Origin: Exiguobacterium aurantiacum
GTDB taxonomy: Bacteria > Bacillota > Bacilli > Exiguobacteriales > Exiguobacteriaceae
Direction: 5' to 3'
Length of the DNA: 64,000 bases
NCBI RefSeq assembly: GCF_001766415.1
Contig: NZ_MKXO01000005.1
Coordinates: 1 to 64,000 of the forward strand
Part shown: positions 10,598-19,812 of the stretch, piece after piece
How positions within the stretch are numbered: the first letter of the stretch is position 1
Layout: every line of letters starts with the position of its first letter
The notes under the pieces: model-generated
Databases searched by the model: none
Told to the model about the DNA's origin: nothing
Seen by the model: only the letters and a program-made list of their open reading frames with translations
Translations under genes and position numbers: made by a program

Positions 10598-12114
10598 GAG
10601 CATTACTGAGTGTGTCAGATAAAACAGGTATCGTCGAACTCGCGCGCGTCTTGCACGAAGCGGGCATCGAACTCATCTCGACAGGTGGGACGGAAGCGGC
10701 ACTCGTCGCGGCCGGACTGCCCGTGAAAAATATTTCGGAAGTGACATCGTTCCCCGAGATGCTCGACGGACGTGTCAAGACGCTGCATCCGCTCGTCCAT
10801 GGCGGTCTGCTCGGACGCCGTGATTTAGATTCACACGTCGAACAGATGAAACATCACCACATTGAGCCGATCGACTACGTCGTCGTCAACTTGTATCCGT
10901 TCAAAGAGACGATCGCGAAAGAGAACGCGACGTATGAAGAGGCGATTGAAAACATCGATATCGGCGGCCCGAGCATGCTCCGTTCAGCCGCGAAGAACCA
11001 TGCGAGCGTGACGGTCGTCGTCGACCCGGCCGACTACGACAACGTTGCCGCCGAGATTCAGAATGGCGGTACGTCGTTTGAGACGCGGCAACGACTCGCT
11101 TTGAGGGCGTTCCGTCATACGGCGGCGTACGACGCCTTGATTGCCGACTATTTAGGTCAGCAAATCGGCGAAACGTTCCCAGAACAGCTGACGGTCACGT
11201 ACGAAAAAGTCCAAGACCTTCGTTACGGGGAGAACCCGCACCAACAGGCGGCGTTCTATAAGACTCCGCTCTATGACGGTATGACGCTCGCCAACGCGGT
11301 GCAACTCCACGGCAAAGAACTCTCGTATAACAACATCCAAGATACGAACGCGGCGCTCGAGGCGCTCAGCGAGTTGACGGAACCGGCAGCGGTCGTCGTC
11401 AAACATATGAATCCATGCGGCGTCGCTGTCGGTCGGACGATCAGCCAAGCGTTCGATCGAGCCCATGCGGCCGACCCAGTCTCGATTTTCGGCGGCATCG
11501 TCGCCCTCAATCGTGAAGTCGACCTCGAGACGGCAGAAGCGCTCCGCAACATCTTCTTAGAGATCGTCATTGCCCCATCCTTTAGTGAGGCAGCACTTGA
11601 CCGATTGAAAGAGAAAAAGAATTTACGTCTATTGACGCTTGAGATGGGGCAGATGACAGGCATGCGTCTGACGGCAGTCGCGGGCGGTCTCCTCGTCCAA
11701 GACGGCGACGACATGATACTCGACGATGCTTCGTGCCAAATCGTGACCGACCGTCGTCCGACGGCGGCCGAATGGGAAGACTTGAAGCTCGCGTGGCGTG
11801 TCGTCAAACACGTGAAATCAAACGCAATCGTCGTGGCGAAAGACGAGACGACGATCGGTATCGGTGCCGGACAGATGAACCGAGTCGGTGCGGCGAAAAT
11901 CGCTTTCGAACAGGCAGGGGACCGTGCAGTCGGTGCCGCGCTTGGCAGCGACGCGTTCTTCCCGATGGGCGATACGGTCGAAGCTGCAGCTGCAGCCGGC
12001 ATTACGGCCATCATCCAGCCAGGTGGTTCGATTCGGGACGACGAGTCGATTGAAGCGGCGAACCGTCACGGCATTACGATGGTGTTCACTTCAGTCCGAC
12101 ATTTCAAACATTGA
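10594..12114 (+). CDS. purH: Bifunctional AICAR transformylase/IMP cyclohydrolase PurH
   Basis: PurH carries out the last two steps of IMP synthesis. The N-terminal MGS-like cyclohydrolase domain shows [13 protein letters not shown] and [16 protein letters not shown]. The C-terminal transformylase domain shows [20 protein letters not shown] (catalytic Lys-His) and the GAGQMNRV block. It has 506 residues and a GTG start with an AGGAGG site in the end of purN. There is a 13-base gap to purD. Confidence 0.96.
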   Translation: MRALLSVSDKTGIVELARVLHEAGIELISTGGTEAALVAAGLPVKNISEVTSFPEMLDGRVKTLHPLVHGGLLGRRDLDSHVEQMKHHHIEPIDYVVVNLYPFKETIAKENATYEEAIENIDIGGPSMLRSAAKNHASVTVVVDPADYDNVAAEIQNGGTSFETRQRLALRAFRHTAAYDALIADYLGQQIGETFPEQLTVTYEKVQDLRYGENPHQQAAFYKTPLYDGMTLANAVQLHGKELSYNNIQDTNAALEALSELTEPAAVVVKHMNPCGVAVGRTISQAFDRAHAADPVSIFGGIVALNREVDLETAEALRNIFLEIVIAPSFSEAALDRLKEKKNLRLLTLEMGQMTGMRLTAVAGGLLVQDGDDMILDDASCQIVTDRRPTAAEWEDLKLAWRVVKHVKSNAIVVAKDETTIGIGAGQMNRVGAAKIAFEQAGDRAVGAALGSDAFFPMGDTVEAAAAAGITAIIQPGGSIRDDESIEAANRHGITMVFTSVRHFKH

Positions 12115-12127
12115 GAGGAGCAAGAGG

Positions 12128-13381
12128 ATGAACGTACTCGTCATTGGCCGCGGCGGCCGTGAACACGCGCTCGCGTGGAAGTTGAGACAAGACGGGCATG
12201 ACGTATTCGTCGCCCCGGGTAACTTGAACATGGACGGTGTGACGTGTGTGCCGATTGAAGAGACGGACGTCACCGCACTCGTCCGCTTCGCAGAGACCGA
12301 AGACATCGATTGGACGATCGTCGGGCCTGAGTCAGCGCTCATGGCGGGTGTCGTCGATGCGTTCAACGCGAGCGGACGACGCATCTTTGGACCGACGAAA
12401 GCAGCGGCGTTGCTAGAAGGCAGCAAAGCGTTCGCCAAAGAAATCATGCGTGAAGCGAACATCCCGACAGCAGCTTATGAGACGTTCACGGAAGCGGAAG
12501 CGGCGCTCGCTTATATTGAGTCAATCGGGGCACCGCTCGTCGTCAAAGCGGACGGTCTCGCTGCCGGTAAAGGGGTCACGGTCGCCTTCTCGCTCGATGA
12601 GGCACGTGCGGCGATTCATGACATCTTCGCGACCGACAAGTTCGGTGACCAGTCACGCGTCGTCATCGAAGAATTTTTGGACGGGGAAGAGTTTTCACTC
12701 ATGGCGTTCGTCTCCGGTGAACACGTCATCCCGATGATCACGTCGCAAGACCATAAGCGCGCGTTCGACGGGGACAAAGGACCGAACACGGGCGGGATGG
12801 GGGCGTATAGCCCGATGCCTCATTTAGAGGAAGCCGTTTATATTGAGTCGGTAGAGCGTGTGCTCGTCCCGCTCGCGCGGGAGATGGTGGAGCGGGGGAC
12901 GCCGTTCGAAGGATTCTTATATGCGGGTCTGATTCTGACGGAAGACGGACCGAAAGTGATCGAGTTCAACGCCCGGTTCGGTGACCCGGAAACGGAAGTC
13001 ATCCTCCCGAACTTGGCGTCGCCGCTCCTTGACGTCATCGAGGCGGTCGTCGCTAAACGACCGTATGCGATTGAATGGCTTGACGGGTATACGATCGGTG
13101 TCGTCGTCGCGGCCGCCGGTTATCCGGAACAAGCGACGACGGGGCAAGTGCTCTCGGATTTTGAGCGCTTGCCGAAAGACGTGCTCGTGTTTCATGCGGG
13201 GACGACGCGTGACGGTAGTCACATCATCGGGAACGGTGGGCGACTGTTCGTCATCACGTCGACGAAACCGACCTTGCTTGAAGCGAAGACGGCCGTTTAC
13301 GCCGCGCTCGAACAGTTAACATTACCGCACACGTTCTATCGTCGAGACATCGGCGGACGGGCGCTTGCGCGGATTTTTTAA
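12128..13381 (+). CDS. purD: GAR synthetase PurD
   Basis: PurD joins phosphoribosylamine and glycine using ATP. I place the start at the ATG at 12128, after GAGAGGAGCAAGAGG; the frame is open further upstream only inside purH. The 417 residues begin MNVLVIGRGGREHALAWK, the usual PurD opening. The ATP-grasp motifs are VVKADGLAAGKGV and VIEFNARFGDPETE. It is the last gene of the operon, followed at once by a terminator. Confidence 0.96.
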   Translation: MNVLVIGRGGREHALAWKLRQDGHDVFVAPGNLNMDGVTCVPIEETDVTALVRFAETEDIDWTIVGPESALMAGVVDAFNASGRRIFGPTKAAALLEGSKAFAKEIMREANIPTAAYETFTEAEAALAYIESIGAPLVVKADGLAAGKGVTVAFSLDEARAAIHDIFATDKFGDQSRVVIEEFLDGEEFSLMAFVSGEHVIPMITSQDHKRAFDGDKGPNTGGMGAYSPMPHLEEAVYIESVERVLVPLAREMVERGTPFEGFLYAGLILTEDGPKVIEFNARFGDPETEVILPNLASPLLDVIEAVVAKRPYAIEWLDGYTIGVVVAAAGYPEQATTGQVLSDFERLPKDVLVFHAGTTRDGSHIIGNGGRLFVITSTKPTLLEAKTAVYAALEQLTLPHTFYRRDIGGRALARIF

Positions 13382-13408
13382 AGGATGGGTCAACCCATCC
13401 TTTTTTTC
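13381..13408 (+). terminator. Intrinsic terminator of the pur operon
   Basis: AAGGATGGGT pairs with ACCCATCCTT across a short CA loop and is followed by a T run. It begins at the last base of the purD stop codon. Confidence 0.9.
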
Positions 13409-13480
13409 ATGCGAAAAAAAGGGAATACCGGCTTCCTGCTCTACAATGGTGAAGTAGATTGAAGGAAGAAGGTGGTCGAC

Positions 13481-15766
13481 GTGCGCATTCGGACGAAGCT
13501 GATGATTGCGGTTGCCGTGAATATACTTGTGTTTGTCAGTGTCATCTTTTTTGTGATTCGTCCCTACTTTATCGAGAAAAGCATGGAGCAAGACCGTCAA
13601 ACGGTCGAGAGTCAAATTGCGAGTGTGACCGAGACGCTCGCGAATCGAAAAAGTACGCTTGAACGGACGCTCGTCGACTGGGCGGTTTGGAACGACACGT
13701 ATGCGTTCATTCAAAATCAGAACGATTCTTACATAGCGAGCAATATAAGTGAGGAGTCGCTCGAAAACTTGAGTGTGCAAGCGATTGTGTACTTGAACCG
13801 TGAAGGTGAGGTCCACTATTCGACATTCCGTCAAGAAGACGCCCCGTTGTCTAAAGCGGATCGGCAAACGATCATCTCAGATATTACGAATCGGTTGAGC
13901 CCGGGCCTAGAAAAACAAGACGGTGTATATGACAGCGACTATGGACCGATCCTATACGCCAGTCACCCAATCTTACGGAGTGACACGAGCGGACCTGTTC
14001 AAGGAACGCTCGTCATGCTTGAATTTGTTGACGCGGATTTTTTGGCAGACTTAAGCGCCCAAACGAAAATTCCGCTGACGATGCAGCCTGTCCAACATAG
14101 TGAGACGAAGATGACGCTCAAAAATGATGGGACCGAGGTCGTCGTGCCACTCGATACCGTCTTTCAAACGGCAGACTTTGAAGTCGGCTTTATCGTCGAA
14201 CCGACCCATTACCAGAACACGATCTCGATGCTGAGGCTCGGGATGTTGTCGTTGCTTGCTTTAGCGTTAGGTCTGTTCTTGTCGCTTCTATGGACGATTC
14301 ATCATGTCGTGATTCGGCGGGTGATGGAAATCGTCGATGAGTTGAAACACATCACGGTCGAGCGCGATAGCCGGCTCCGTCTGCGTCGAGATCAACATAG
14401 CCGAGACGAGATCGAACAGATGGCGACGAGCATGAACGAAGTGCTCTCGGCACTCGAAGATACGCGGGCAGAAGTGCTCGATCGCGCGTTTCGCGATGCG
14501 TTGACGTTGCTGCCGAACCGGCTCGCCCTCGAAGACTATTTTTCGACCGTGAGGGGGAGCCATGAACGGATCGGTGTGATCGGTTTGGACTTAGACGACT
14601 TCCGACGTATCAACGACCAGTTCGGTCACCGTACCGGTGATGCCGTCTTGATTTATATCGCGTCGCGTCTGAATTTCTATAAAGAAGCCGGATTTGCGGC
14701 CCGGCTCGGTGCGGATGAGTTCATTTTCTTGCATCCGGATTGGACATTCGAAGAATTGAAGCCGATCGCGCGACGGCTGACGAAAGATTTGAAAAACTGG
14801 TCCGACGTGAACGGTGTCAAAGGAATGACGGCGACAATCGGTCTCGATGTGTTCGCCTGTCGCGAGTCGCATCATACGTACGAAGTCATGATGGGACGTC
14901 TCGACGTCGTCATCCATGAGGCCAAACTGTCTGGGAAAAATCGGATCCTGTCGTTCCAAGACATCGAGGATGGAAGTCACTATCTCCAGACGCTCGAGAT
15001 GGAGCGTGACTTACGCTACGCGCTTGAACATGATGAGTTCGAGCTATACTACCAGCCGATCGTGTCCCCGCGCCCGTTCGCTGTCCGCGGGGTCGAGGCG
15101 CTCATTCGCTGGAACCATCCGGGTAAAGGACAAATTTCACCTGGGCTGTTTATCCCGATTGCGGAGCAACTGGGACTCATCTCAGATATCGGGCGCTGGG
15201 TACTCAGCCAGTCCATGTTGGAGATGAAAGAGCACGCAGCCCGCCATCACTTGTTCTTGTCGATCAACGTCTCGAAGCGTCAAATTGCGGACGGTTCGTT
15301 CCTTCAGGAGTTAGAGGATGTGTTGCACGAAACAGGGTTTGACCCGCTCCTGCTCCATGTCGAGATTACGGAAAGCGAGGTCGGGGGTAACTTGTATGAG
15401 CTGCAACAGTTCATCCGTTCGCTCAAAGCAATCGGCGTCAAGATCTCACTCGACGACTTCGGTGTCGGCACATCGTCGCTGTCGTTCTTGCAATCGCTGC
15501 AACTCGACATCATCAAGATCGATCAAAACTTCGTCAAAGGGATTCCTGAGAACACGTTCGACCGGGCCCTCCTTGAAGGACTTTACCAGACGTTCCATAC
15601 GCTCGGGCTCGACATCGTCACCGAAGGGGTCGAACGTCCGGAACAGCTCGCGTTCGTGCTCGAGCATAGCGGTTCATTGATTCAAGGCTACCATTACAGT
15701 AAGCCGGTTCCGCTCGCGCAACTGGAGCATTATTTGAAGAAAACGGCAACGATGTACGATTGGTGA
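13481..15766 (+). CDS. Membrane CHASE4-like/HAMP/GGDEF-EAL protein, likely c-di-GMP phosphodiesterase
   Basis: The protein has about 761 residues. An N-terminal membrane segment (about residues 8-28) is followed by an outside sensory region with VDWAVWNDTYAFI, typical of CHASE4 domains. A second membrane segment (about 250-275) and a HAMP-like linker follow. The GGDEF domain (about 340-490) has DLDDFRRINDQFGH, but its signature reads GADEF at about 408, so cyclase activity is doubtful. The EAL domain keeps GVEALIRW, HVEITES, SLDDFGVG and the TEGVE block. Inference: it senses an outside signal and mainly degrades c-di-GMP. The GTG at 13481 has an AAGGTGG site at good spacing; the GTG at 13472 is possible. 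Confidence 0.85.
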   Translation: MRIRTKLMIAVAVNILVFVSVIFFVIRPYFIEKSMEQDRQTVESQIASVTETLANRKSTLERTLVDWAVWNDTYAFIQNQNDSYIASNISEESLENLSVQAIVYLNREGEVHYSTFRQEDAPLSKADRQTIISDITNRLSPGLEKQDGVYDSDYGPILYASHPILRSDTSGPVQGTLVMLEFVDADFLADLSAQTKIPLTMQPVQHSETKMTLKNDGTEVVVPLDTVFQTADFEVGFIVEPTHYQNTISMLRLGMLSLLALALGLFLSLLWTIHHVVIRRVMEIVDELKHITVERDSRLRLRRDQHSRDEIEQMATSMNEVLSALEDTRAEVLDRAFRDALTLLPNRLALEDYFSTVRGSHERIGVIGLDLDDFRRINDQFGHRTGDAVLIYIASRLNFYKEAGFAARLGADEFIFLHPDWTFEELKPIARRLTKDLKNWSDVNGVKGMTATIGLDVFACRESHHTYEVMMGRLDVVIHEAKLSGKNRILSFQDIEDGSHYLQTLEMERDLRYALEHDEFELYYQPIVSPRPFAVRGVEALIRWNHPGKGQISPGLFIPIAEQLGLISDIGRWVLSQSMLEMKEHAARHHLFLSINVSKRQIADGSFLQELEDVLHETGFDPLLLHVEITESEVGGNLYELQQFIRSLKAIGVKISLDDFGVGTSSLSFLQSLQLDIIKIDQNFVKGIPENTFDRALLEGLYQTFHTLGLDIVTEGVERPEQLAFVLEHSGSLIQGYHYSKPVPLAQLEHYLKKTATMYDW

Positions 15767-15797
15767 AGGCGCCTCTGTGAAGAGGCGTCTTTATTAT
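15767..15797 (+). terminator. Intrinsic terminator after GGDEF-EAL gene
   Basis: AGGCGCCTCT pairs with AGAGGCGTCT around a GTGA loop, followed by a short T-rich tail. Confidence 0.75.
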
Positions 15798-15865
15798 GTG
15801 AATTTCGTGTGAATTCCGTTACAATTGGCAACATAGCTTGCAGGTGTTTCATAGAAAAGGTAAAC

Positions 15866-15895
15866 TTGAAACAAATGAAAGAAAACGCTTACAAT
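15866..15895 (+). promoter_or_regulatory. Promoter with overlapping cre-like site
   Basis: TTGAAA at 15866-15871 and TACAAT at 15890-15895 form a promoter with an 18-base spacer. AGAAAACGCTTACA at 15880-15893 fits the CcpA site consensus TGNAANCGNWWNCA with one mismatch at the first base. It covers the -10 region, a position where CcpA would repress. The regulator itself is not in the window. Confidence 0.55.
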
Positions 15896-15941
15896 ATTAT
15901 TTTTTGATACTATTGAAGCGATTAAGGGAGGACTGGGTTCG

Positions 15942-17684
15942 ATGCCTTTAAAACGATCGGCGCGGGCACCGTGGTCAAAAGCGATGATTCGCTCACAACT
16001 TGAAGTCGTGGATCAATTGCGACCACCTTCGCTCGTATTGACAAATGCCACATACTTAAACGTGTACGTGAAACAGTGGAAACAGGCTAACATATGGATT
16101 GAAAACGACCGCATCGTTTACGTCGGACCAGACGTGCCGGATTCGGCCGTCGAGACGGTCGACATGACCGGGAAATATATCGTACCAGGTTACATCGAGC
16201 CGCACGCGCATCCGTTCCAACTTTATAATCCGGCGACGCTGTCGAAGTATGCAGGCGAGCGGGGTACGACGACGCTCGTGAACGATAACATGCTTCTTTT
16301 TTTACAAGACAAGGAGCAAGCGTTTGCGCAACTCGAGGCGATTCAACAGCTCCCGACGAGTACGTATTGGTGGGCTCGGCTCGACACGCAAACCGAGCTC
16401 GACCGCGACAGCGTCCTCGTCGACTCGGAGCGCGTCCACGCGTGGTTCAATCATCCTGACGTCGTCATGGCTGGAGAATTGACGGCTTGGCCGCGTACGT
16501 TAAAAGGTGACGATGAGATGCTCCAATGGATGCTCGACGCGGAGACGTGCGGTCTCCCGGTAGAAGGACATTTCCCAGGCGCGTCCGCGAAGACGTTGAC
16601 GAAGATGGCGTTGATGGGTGTTCACAGCGACCATGAGGCGATGACGGCGAACGAGGCGTTATGTCGACTCGAACACGGCTATACGACGACGCTCCGCCAT
16701 TCGTCGATCCGTCCCGATTTGCCGGGCATGATTCGCGGGTTATTGGACGCAGGTCTCGAAGCGTACGACCACTTGATGGTGACGACGGACGGTTCGACCC
16801 CAGGGTTTTATCAAGACGGCCTTCAGGACGCGCTTGTGAAGATTATGATCGAGGCGGGTCTGCCTGCCATCGAGGCGTATCGGATCGTGTCGCTCAACGT
16901 GGCGCGGCATTTCGGACTCGATCACGTCCTCGGCTCGATTGCGCCGGGACGGATCGCCCACCTGAACATCCTCGATGCGATCGATGAGCCGCGTCCGTCG
17001 GCCGTCATCGCTAAAGGCCAATGGATATACCGGGACGGGGCCTCGCTCTTCCCGAACGAACTCATCGAGGCGGCGCTCGCGCTCATGCCGGCGACCGACG
17101 TCACGATCGACTTGACGCCAAACGATTTATCGTTCAGCATGCCGGTCGGTCTCGATATGGTCAATTCGGTCATTATGAAGCTGTTTAAAATCACACACGA
17201 CACCGGTCAAGACGAACTGCCGCGCGACTGCGACGAATCGTTCTTGATGCTGTTAGATAAAGAAGGAAAATGGCGGCTCAATACGGTGCTGAAAGGGTTC
17301 GCCAACGATTTCGGCGGTCTTGTCAGCTCGTATTCGATCAGCGGCGACTACTTGATCCTCGGGAAGTGTAAACAAGACATGTTGATGGCGTTCGAACGGA
17401 TGAGAGAGCTCGGCGGCGGGATCGTCCTCGTCGACAGAGGGGAAATCATCGCGGAGATCCCGTTACCGCTCTGCGGGATGACTTCGACAGAGCCGCTCGA
17501 ACAATTGATTGTCGAAGAACAACGGTTGCGTGCCGAGCTGATTGCCCGCGGCTATCACTTCGAGGACCCGGTCTATACGTTGCTGTTCCTGGCGTCGACC
17601 CACTTGCCTTACGTCCGGGCGACACCGCTCGGTATATACGAAGTTATGAAAAAACAAATACTATTTCCGGCAATTTTACGATGA
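15942..17684 (+). CDS. Adenine deaminase family amidohydrolase, YerA-like
   Basis: This 580-residue protein has the architecture of adenine deaminase: a metal-dependent amidohydrolase barrel plus a C-terminal domain with the NDFGGLVSSYSISGDYL-type block. The second motif reads PGYIEPHAHPFQLYNPA, unlike the DSHVHIESS of the other deaminase in this window (53945). That matches the YerA subgroup as I remember it. In B. subtilis yerA also follows purD and precedes yerC, so synteny agrees. The substrate is unproven; adenine is likely because of the purine neighbours, but another heterocycle is possible. The ATG at 15942 has an AGGGAGGACT site. Confidence 0.8.
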   Translation: MPLKRSARAPWSKAMIRSQLEVVDQLRPPSLVLTNATYLNVYVKQWKQANIWIENDRIVYVGPDVPDSAVETVDMTGKYIVPGYIEPHAHPFQLYNPATLSKYAGERGTTTLVNDNMLLFLQDKEQAFAQLEAIQQLPTSTYWWARLDTQTELDRDSVLVDSERVHAWFNHPDVVMAGELTAWPRTLKGDDEMLQWMLDAETCGLPVEGHFPGASAKTLTKMALMGVHSDHEAMTANEALCRLEHGYTTTLRHSSIRPDLPGMIRGLLDAGLEAYDHLMVTTDGSTPGFYQDGLQDALVKIMIEAGLPAIEAYRIVSLNVARHFGLDHVLGSIAPGRIAHLNILDAIDEPRPSAVIAKGQWIYRDGASLFPNELIEAALALMPATDVTIDLTPNDLSFSMPVGLDMVNSVIMKLFKITHDTGQDELPRDCDESFLMLLDKEGKWRLNTVLKGFANDFGGLVSSYSISGDYLILGKCKQDMLMAFERMRELGGGIVLVDRGEIIAEIPLPLCGMTSTEPLEQLIVEEQRLRAELIARGYHFEDPVYTLLFLASTHLPYVRATPLGIYEVMKKQILFPAILR

Positions 17685-17688
17685 ACAG

Positions 17689-17717
17689 TTGAGTCCGAGC
17701 CGGTCGTGCTTTAGAAT
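17689..17717 (+). promoter_or_regulatory. Promoter of yerC
   Basis: TTGAGT (17689-17694) and TAGAAT (17712-17717) are separated by 17 bases. It lies in the gap between the deaminase gene and yerC. Confidence 0.6.
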
Positions 17718-17751
17718 GATAAAGAAGTACGATGAGAGAGGATGCTTGCGG

Positions 17752-18057
17752 ATGCAACTCGATAAATTACGAGGACGAGAGCTCGATCAGCTTTTTGAAG
17801 CGATTTTGAAGCTCGACACACTCGAAGACTGTTATCAACTATTCGAAGATTTAGCGACCGTGAACGAAGTGCAGGCGTTGTCCCAACGGTTAGAAGTGGC
17901 ACGCCAAATTCGTGAAGGCAGCACGTATCATAAAATTGAAGAAGCGACAGGTGCTTCGACGGCCACGATTTCCCGCGTCAAGCGTTGCTTGAATTACGGG
18001 TCAGGCGGCTATGATCTTGCCCTTGAACGTCTACAACAATCAGAAGGTGACTCGTAA
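17752..18057 (+). CDS. yerC: YerC/YecD family TrpR-like DNA-binding protein
   Basis: A 101-residue protein resembling B. subtilis YerC, a helix-turn-helix protein of the TrpR superfamily. The start at 17752 gives MQLDKLRGRELDQLF, which matches the family opening; longer versions would begin in the promoter region. The HTH is seen in GSTYHKIEEATGASTATISR, followed by VKRCLNYGSGGYD. Target genes are not known to me. It has its own promoter and a terminator that overlaps its stop, so it is probably a single-gene unit. Confidence 0.88.
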   Translation: MQLDKLRGRELDQLFEAILKLDTLEDCYQLFEDLATVNEVQALSQRLEVARQIREGSTYHKIEEATGASTATISRVKRCLNYGSGGYDLALERLQQSEGDS

Positions 18058-18073
18058 GAGTCATCTTGTTTTT
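18044..18073 (+). terminator. Intrinsic terminator overlapping the yerC stop
   Basis: AAGGTGACTC pairs with GAGTCATCTT across a GTAA loop made from the stop codon region, followed by GTTTTTG. Confidence 0.75.
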
Positions 18074-18092
18074 GATGGAGAGGAGGGGCGAG

Positions 18093-19475
18093 ATGCAAGA
18101 TAAGTTCATGAAGCGAAATTTACAGCTATTTTTCCGGAAATTGACGCCAGTCCAGACGCTCGTTTTAATTTATAGCGCGGCGGTCGTCCTTTCCGTGGTT
18201 TTATTGGCTCTGCCGATCGCAAGACAACCTGGTGTCACCATCACGTTCACCGATCTCGTCTTCTTCGCGGTCAGTTGCGTCAGTGTCACCGGACTCACCC
18301 CGATCGTCGTGACCGATACGTTCTCGACGTTCGGACTGTTCATCATTTTATTCATCGTTCAAGTGAGTGGGGTCGGTTTGATCAGTCTCCACGTCATCAT
18401 GTGGATCTTGCTCGGGAAACGGATCGGATTCCGCGAGCGCCAGTTGATTTTGCGCGACCAGAACCAGACGTCGATGTCTGGCATCGTCAAATACATCGCG
18501 GAAATCGTCATTACCGTTATCGCGATCGAAGCGGTAGGGGCGATCCTGCTCGGGGTCCATTACTTAAACTACTTTGACACGGCCGGAGAGGCGTTCCTGC
18601 AAGGCTTATTCGGTTCGATCAGTGCGACGACGAACGCCGGGTTCGATATTACCGGCAGCTCGCTCGCACCGTTCCGTGAAGACCCGTTCGTCATCTTCAC
18701 GCAAATCGTGCTCATGACCGGCGGCGCGATCGGCTTCCCAGTGCTCGTCGAGATCCGGACGTACTTGACGAACCGGATCAGTCGCAAGAGTGAGAACTTC
18801 CCGCGTCGTTTTTCTTTGTTCACAAAGTTGACGGTATCAACGTTCTTCAGTTTGATCGCCGTAGGTACGGTCGGTCTGTTCTTGTTCGAATACAATAACG
18901 CGTTCAAAGATTTACCGCTTTGGCTCGCGCTTTCCGATTCGTTGTTCCAGTCCGTGACGACGCGAAACGGAGGGCTGTCGACGGTTGACGTCAACTTGTT
19001 CTCCGAAGGCAGTATGCTGCTCTTATCCATCTTGATGTTCATCGGGGCCTCGCCGTCTTCTGTCGGCGGGGGGATTCGGACGACGACGTTCGCCGTCGCC
19101 GTGCTCGGAGTCATCGCGTTCATTCGCGGGGACTCATCGATCAAGGTGTTCGGACGTGAGATCGTGCTCGAAGATATTTGGAAAGCGTTCGTGATCATCA
19201 CGGTATCGCTTGCTGTATTACTGACCGGGGTGTTGATTCTCACATTCTTTGAGGACGCATCGCTTACGCGCATTTTGTTTGAGGCGTGTTCGGCGTTCGG
19301 GACGACCGGGCTTTCGGTCGGGCTCTCGTCGGAGTTTAGCAATGTCGGCAAATGGGTGCTCACCATTCTCATGTTCATCGGTCGGATCGGTGTCATCGCC
19401 TTCATCTTGCTCTTGCAACGGAGACAGCCGAAGCGAATGTACAACTATCCGAAAGAATCGATTATCTTAGGTTAA
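18093..19475 (+). CDS. ktrB: KtrB/TrkH-type potassium uptake channel subunit
   Basis: This is the membrane subunit of a Na+- or H+-linked K+ uptake system. The 460 residues form many membrane helices with four half-pore loops carrying the filter-like motifs SVTGLTP, SATTNAGF, VTTRNGGLS and FGTTGLSVG. That is the normal KtrB/KtrD pattern with one glycine filter per repeat. No KtrA/KtrC cytosolic gating gene is adjacent, so the partner must be elsewhere. I prefer the ATG at 18093 because GAGAGGAGGGG precedes it at proper distance; a TTG at 18066 would place the ribosome site inside the gene. KtrB versus KtrD cannot be decided from sequence reading. Confidence 0.88.
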   Translation: MQDKFMKRNLQLFFRKLTPVQTLVLIYSAAVVLSVVLLALPIARQPGVTITFTDLVFFAVSCVSVTGLTPIVVTDTFSTFGLFIILFIVQVSGVGLISLHVIMWILLGKRIGFRERQLILRDQNQTSMSGIVKYIAEIVITVIAIEAVGAILLGVHYLNYFDTAGEAFLQGLFGSISATTNAGFDITGSSLAPFREDPFVIFTQIVLMTGGAIGFPVLVEIRTYLTNRISRKSENFPRRFSLFTKLTVSTFFSLIAVGTVGLFLFEYNNAFKDLPLWLALSDSLFQSVTTRNGGLSTVDVNLFSEGSMLLLSILMFIGASPSSVGGGIRTTTFAVAVLGVIAFIRGDSSIKVFGREIVLEDIWKAFVIITVSLAVLLTGVLILTFFEDASLTRILFEACSAFGTTGLSVGLSSEFSNVGKWVLTILMFIGRIGVIAFILLLQRRQPKRMYNYPKESIILG

Positions 19476-19487
19476 GGAGATTGTGAC

Positions 19488-19721
19488 ATGAAGGCATTTT
19501 GGATCAATTTCGGTTACGTGTTCGCTGTTCCGGTGTTGCCGTTTATCGCCGTTGTGAACGGGACGGCGCTTTGTTCGCCGGATTCACCGCTACTCGATAT
19601 CCCCGTGCTTGGCTTTTTCTTGGCCAACCCGCTCTGGTTCGTCCCGGTCTATGGTTTGTTCGCGCTCCTCGTCGCCAAATGGTTGACGGAGCGCGAGCGT
19701 AGCCGGACCGCACGTACATGA
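19488..19721 (+). CDS. Small two-helix membrane protein, unknown
   Basis: A 77-residue protein starting 12 bases after ktrB with a good AAGGAGA site and ending in its own terminator, so it is probably cotranscribed with ktrB. Two hydrophobic segments (about residues 8-28 and 43-63) suggest a small inner-membrane protein. The C-terminal end is basic (TERERSRTART). I do not recognise the family. The position suggests, but does not show, a link to the K+ channel. Confidence 0.7.
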   Translation: MKAFWINFGYVFAVPVLPFIAVVNGTALCSPDSPLLDIPVLGFFLANPLWFVPVYGLFALLVAKWLTERERSRTART

Positions 19722-19745
19722 CTTGCTTCGGCAAGTCTTTTTTTT
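19720..19745 (+). terminator. Intrinsic terminator after the ktrB unit
   Basis: GACTTGC and GCAAGTC form a stem with a TTCG tetraloop, followed by a long T run. Confidence 0.9.
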
Positions 19746-19812
19746 GTCCAACAGATGCAACCTGTCCTAAAAATCGCTACACTAGAGAAGGTATCGAATG
19801 GAGGGAAGATGG

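Noticed and set aside
11888-12127. 80-residue N-terminal extension of PurD
   Set aside because: It lies inside purH in another frame. The ATG at 12128 gives the standard PurD opening MNVLVIGRGGREHAL.
18569-19444. Open frame of 291 codons antisense to ktrB
   Set aside because: Shadow of the channel gene. It has no start signals and a low-complexity Ser/Asn/Thr/Pro composition typical of the antisense of membrane helices.
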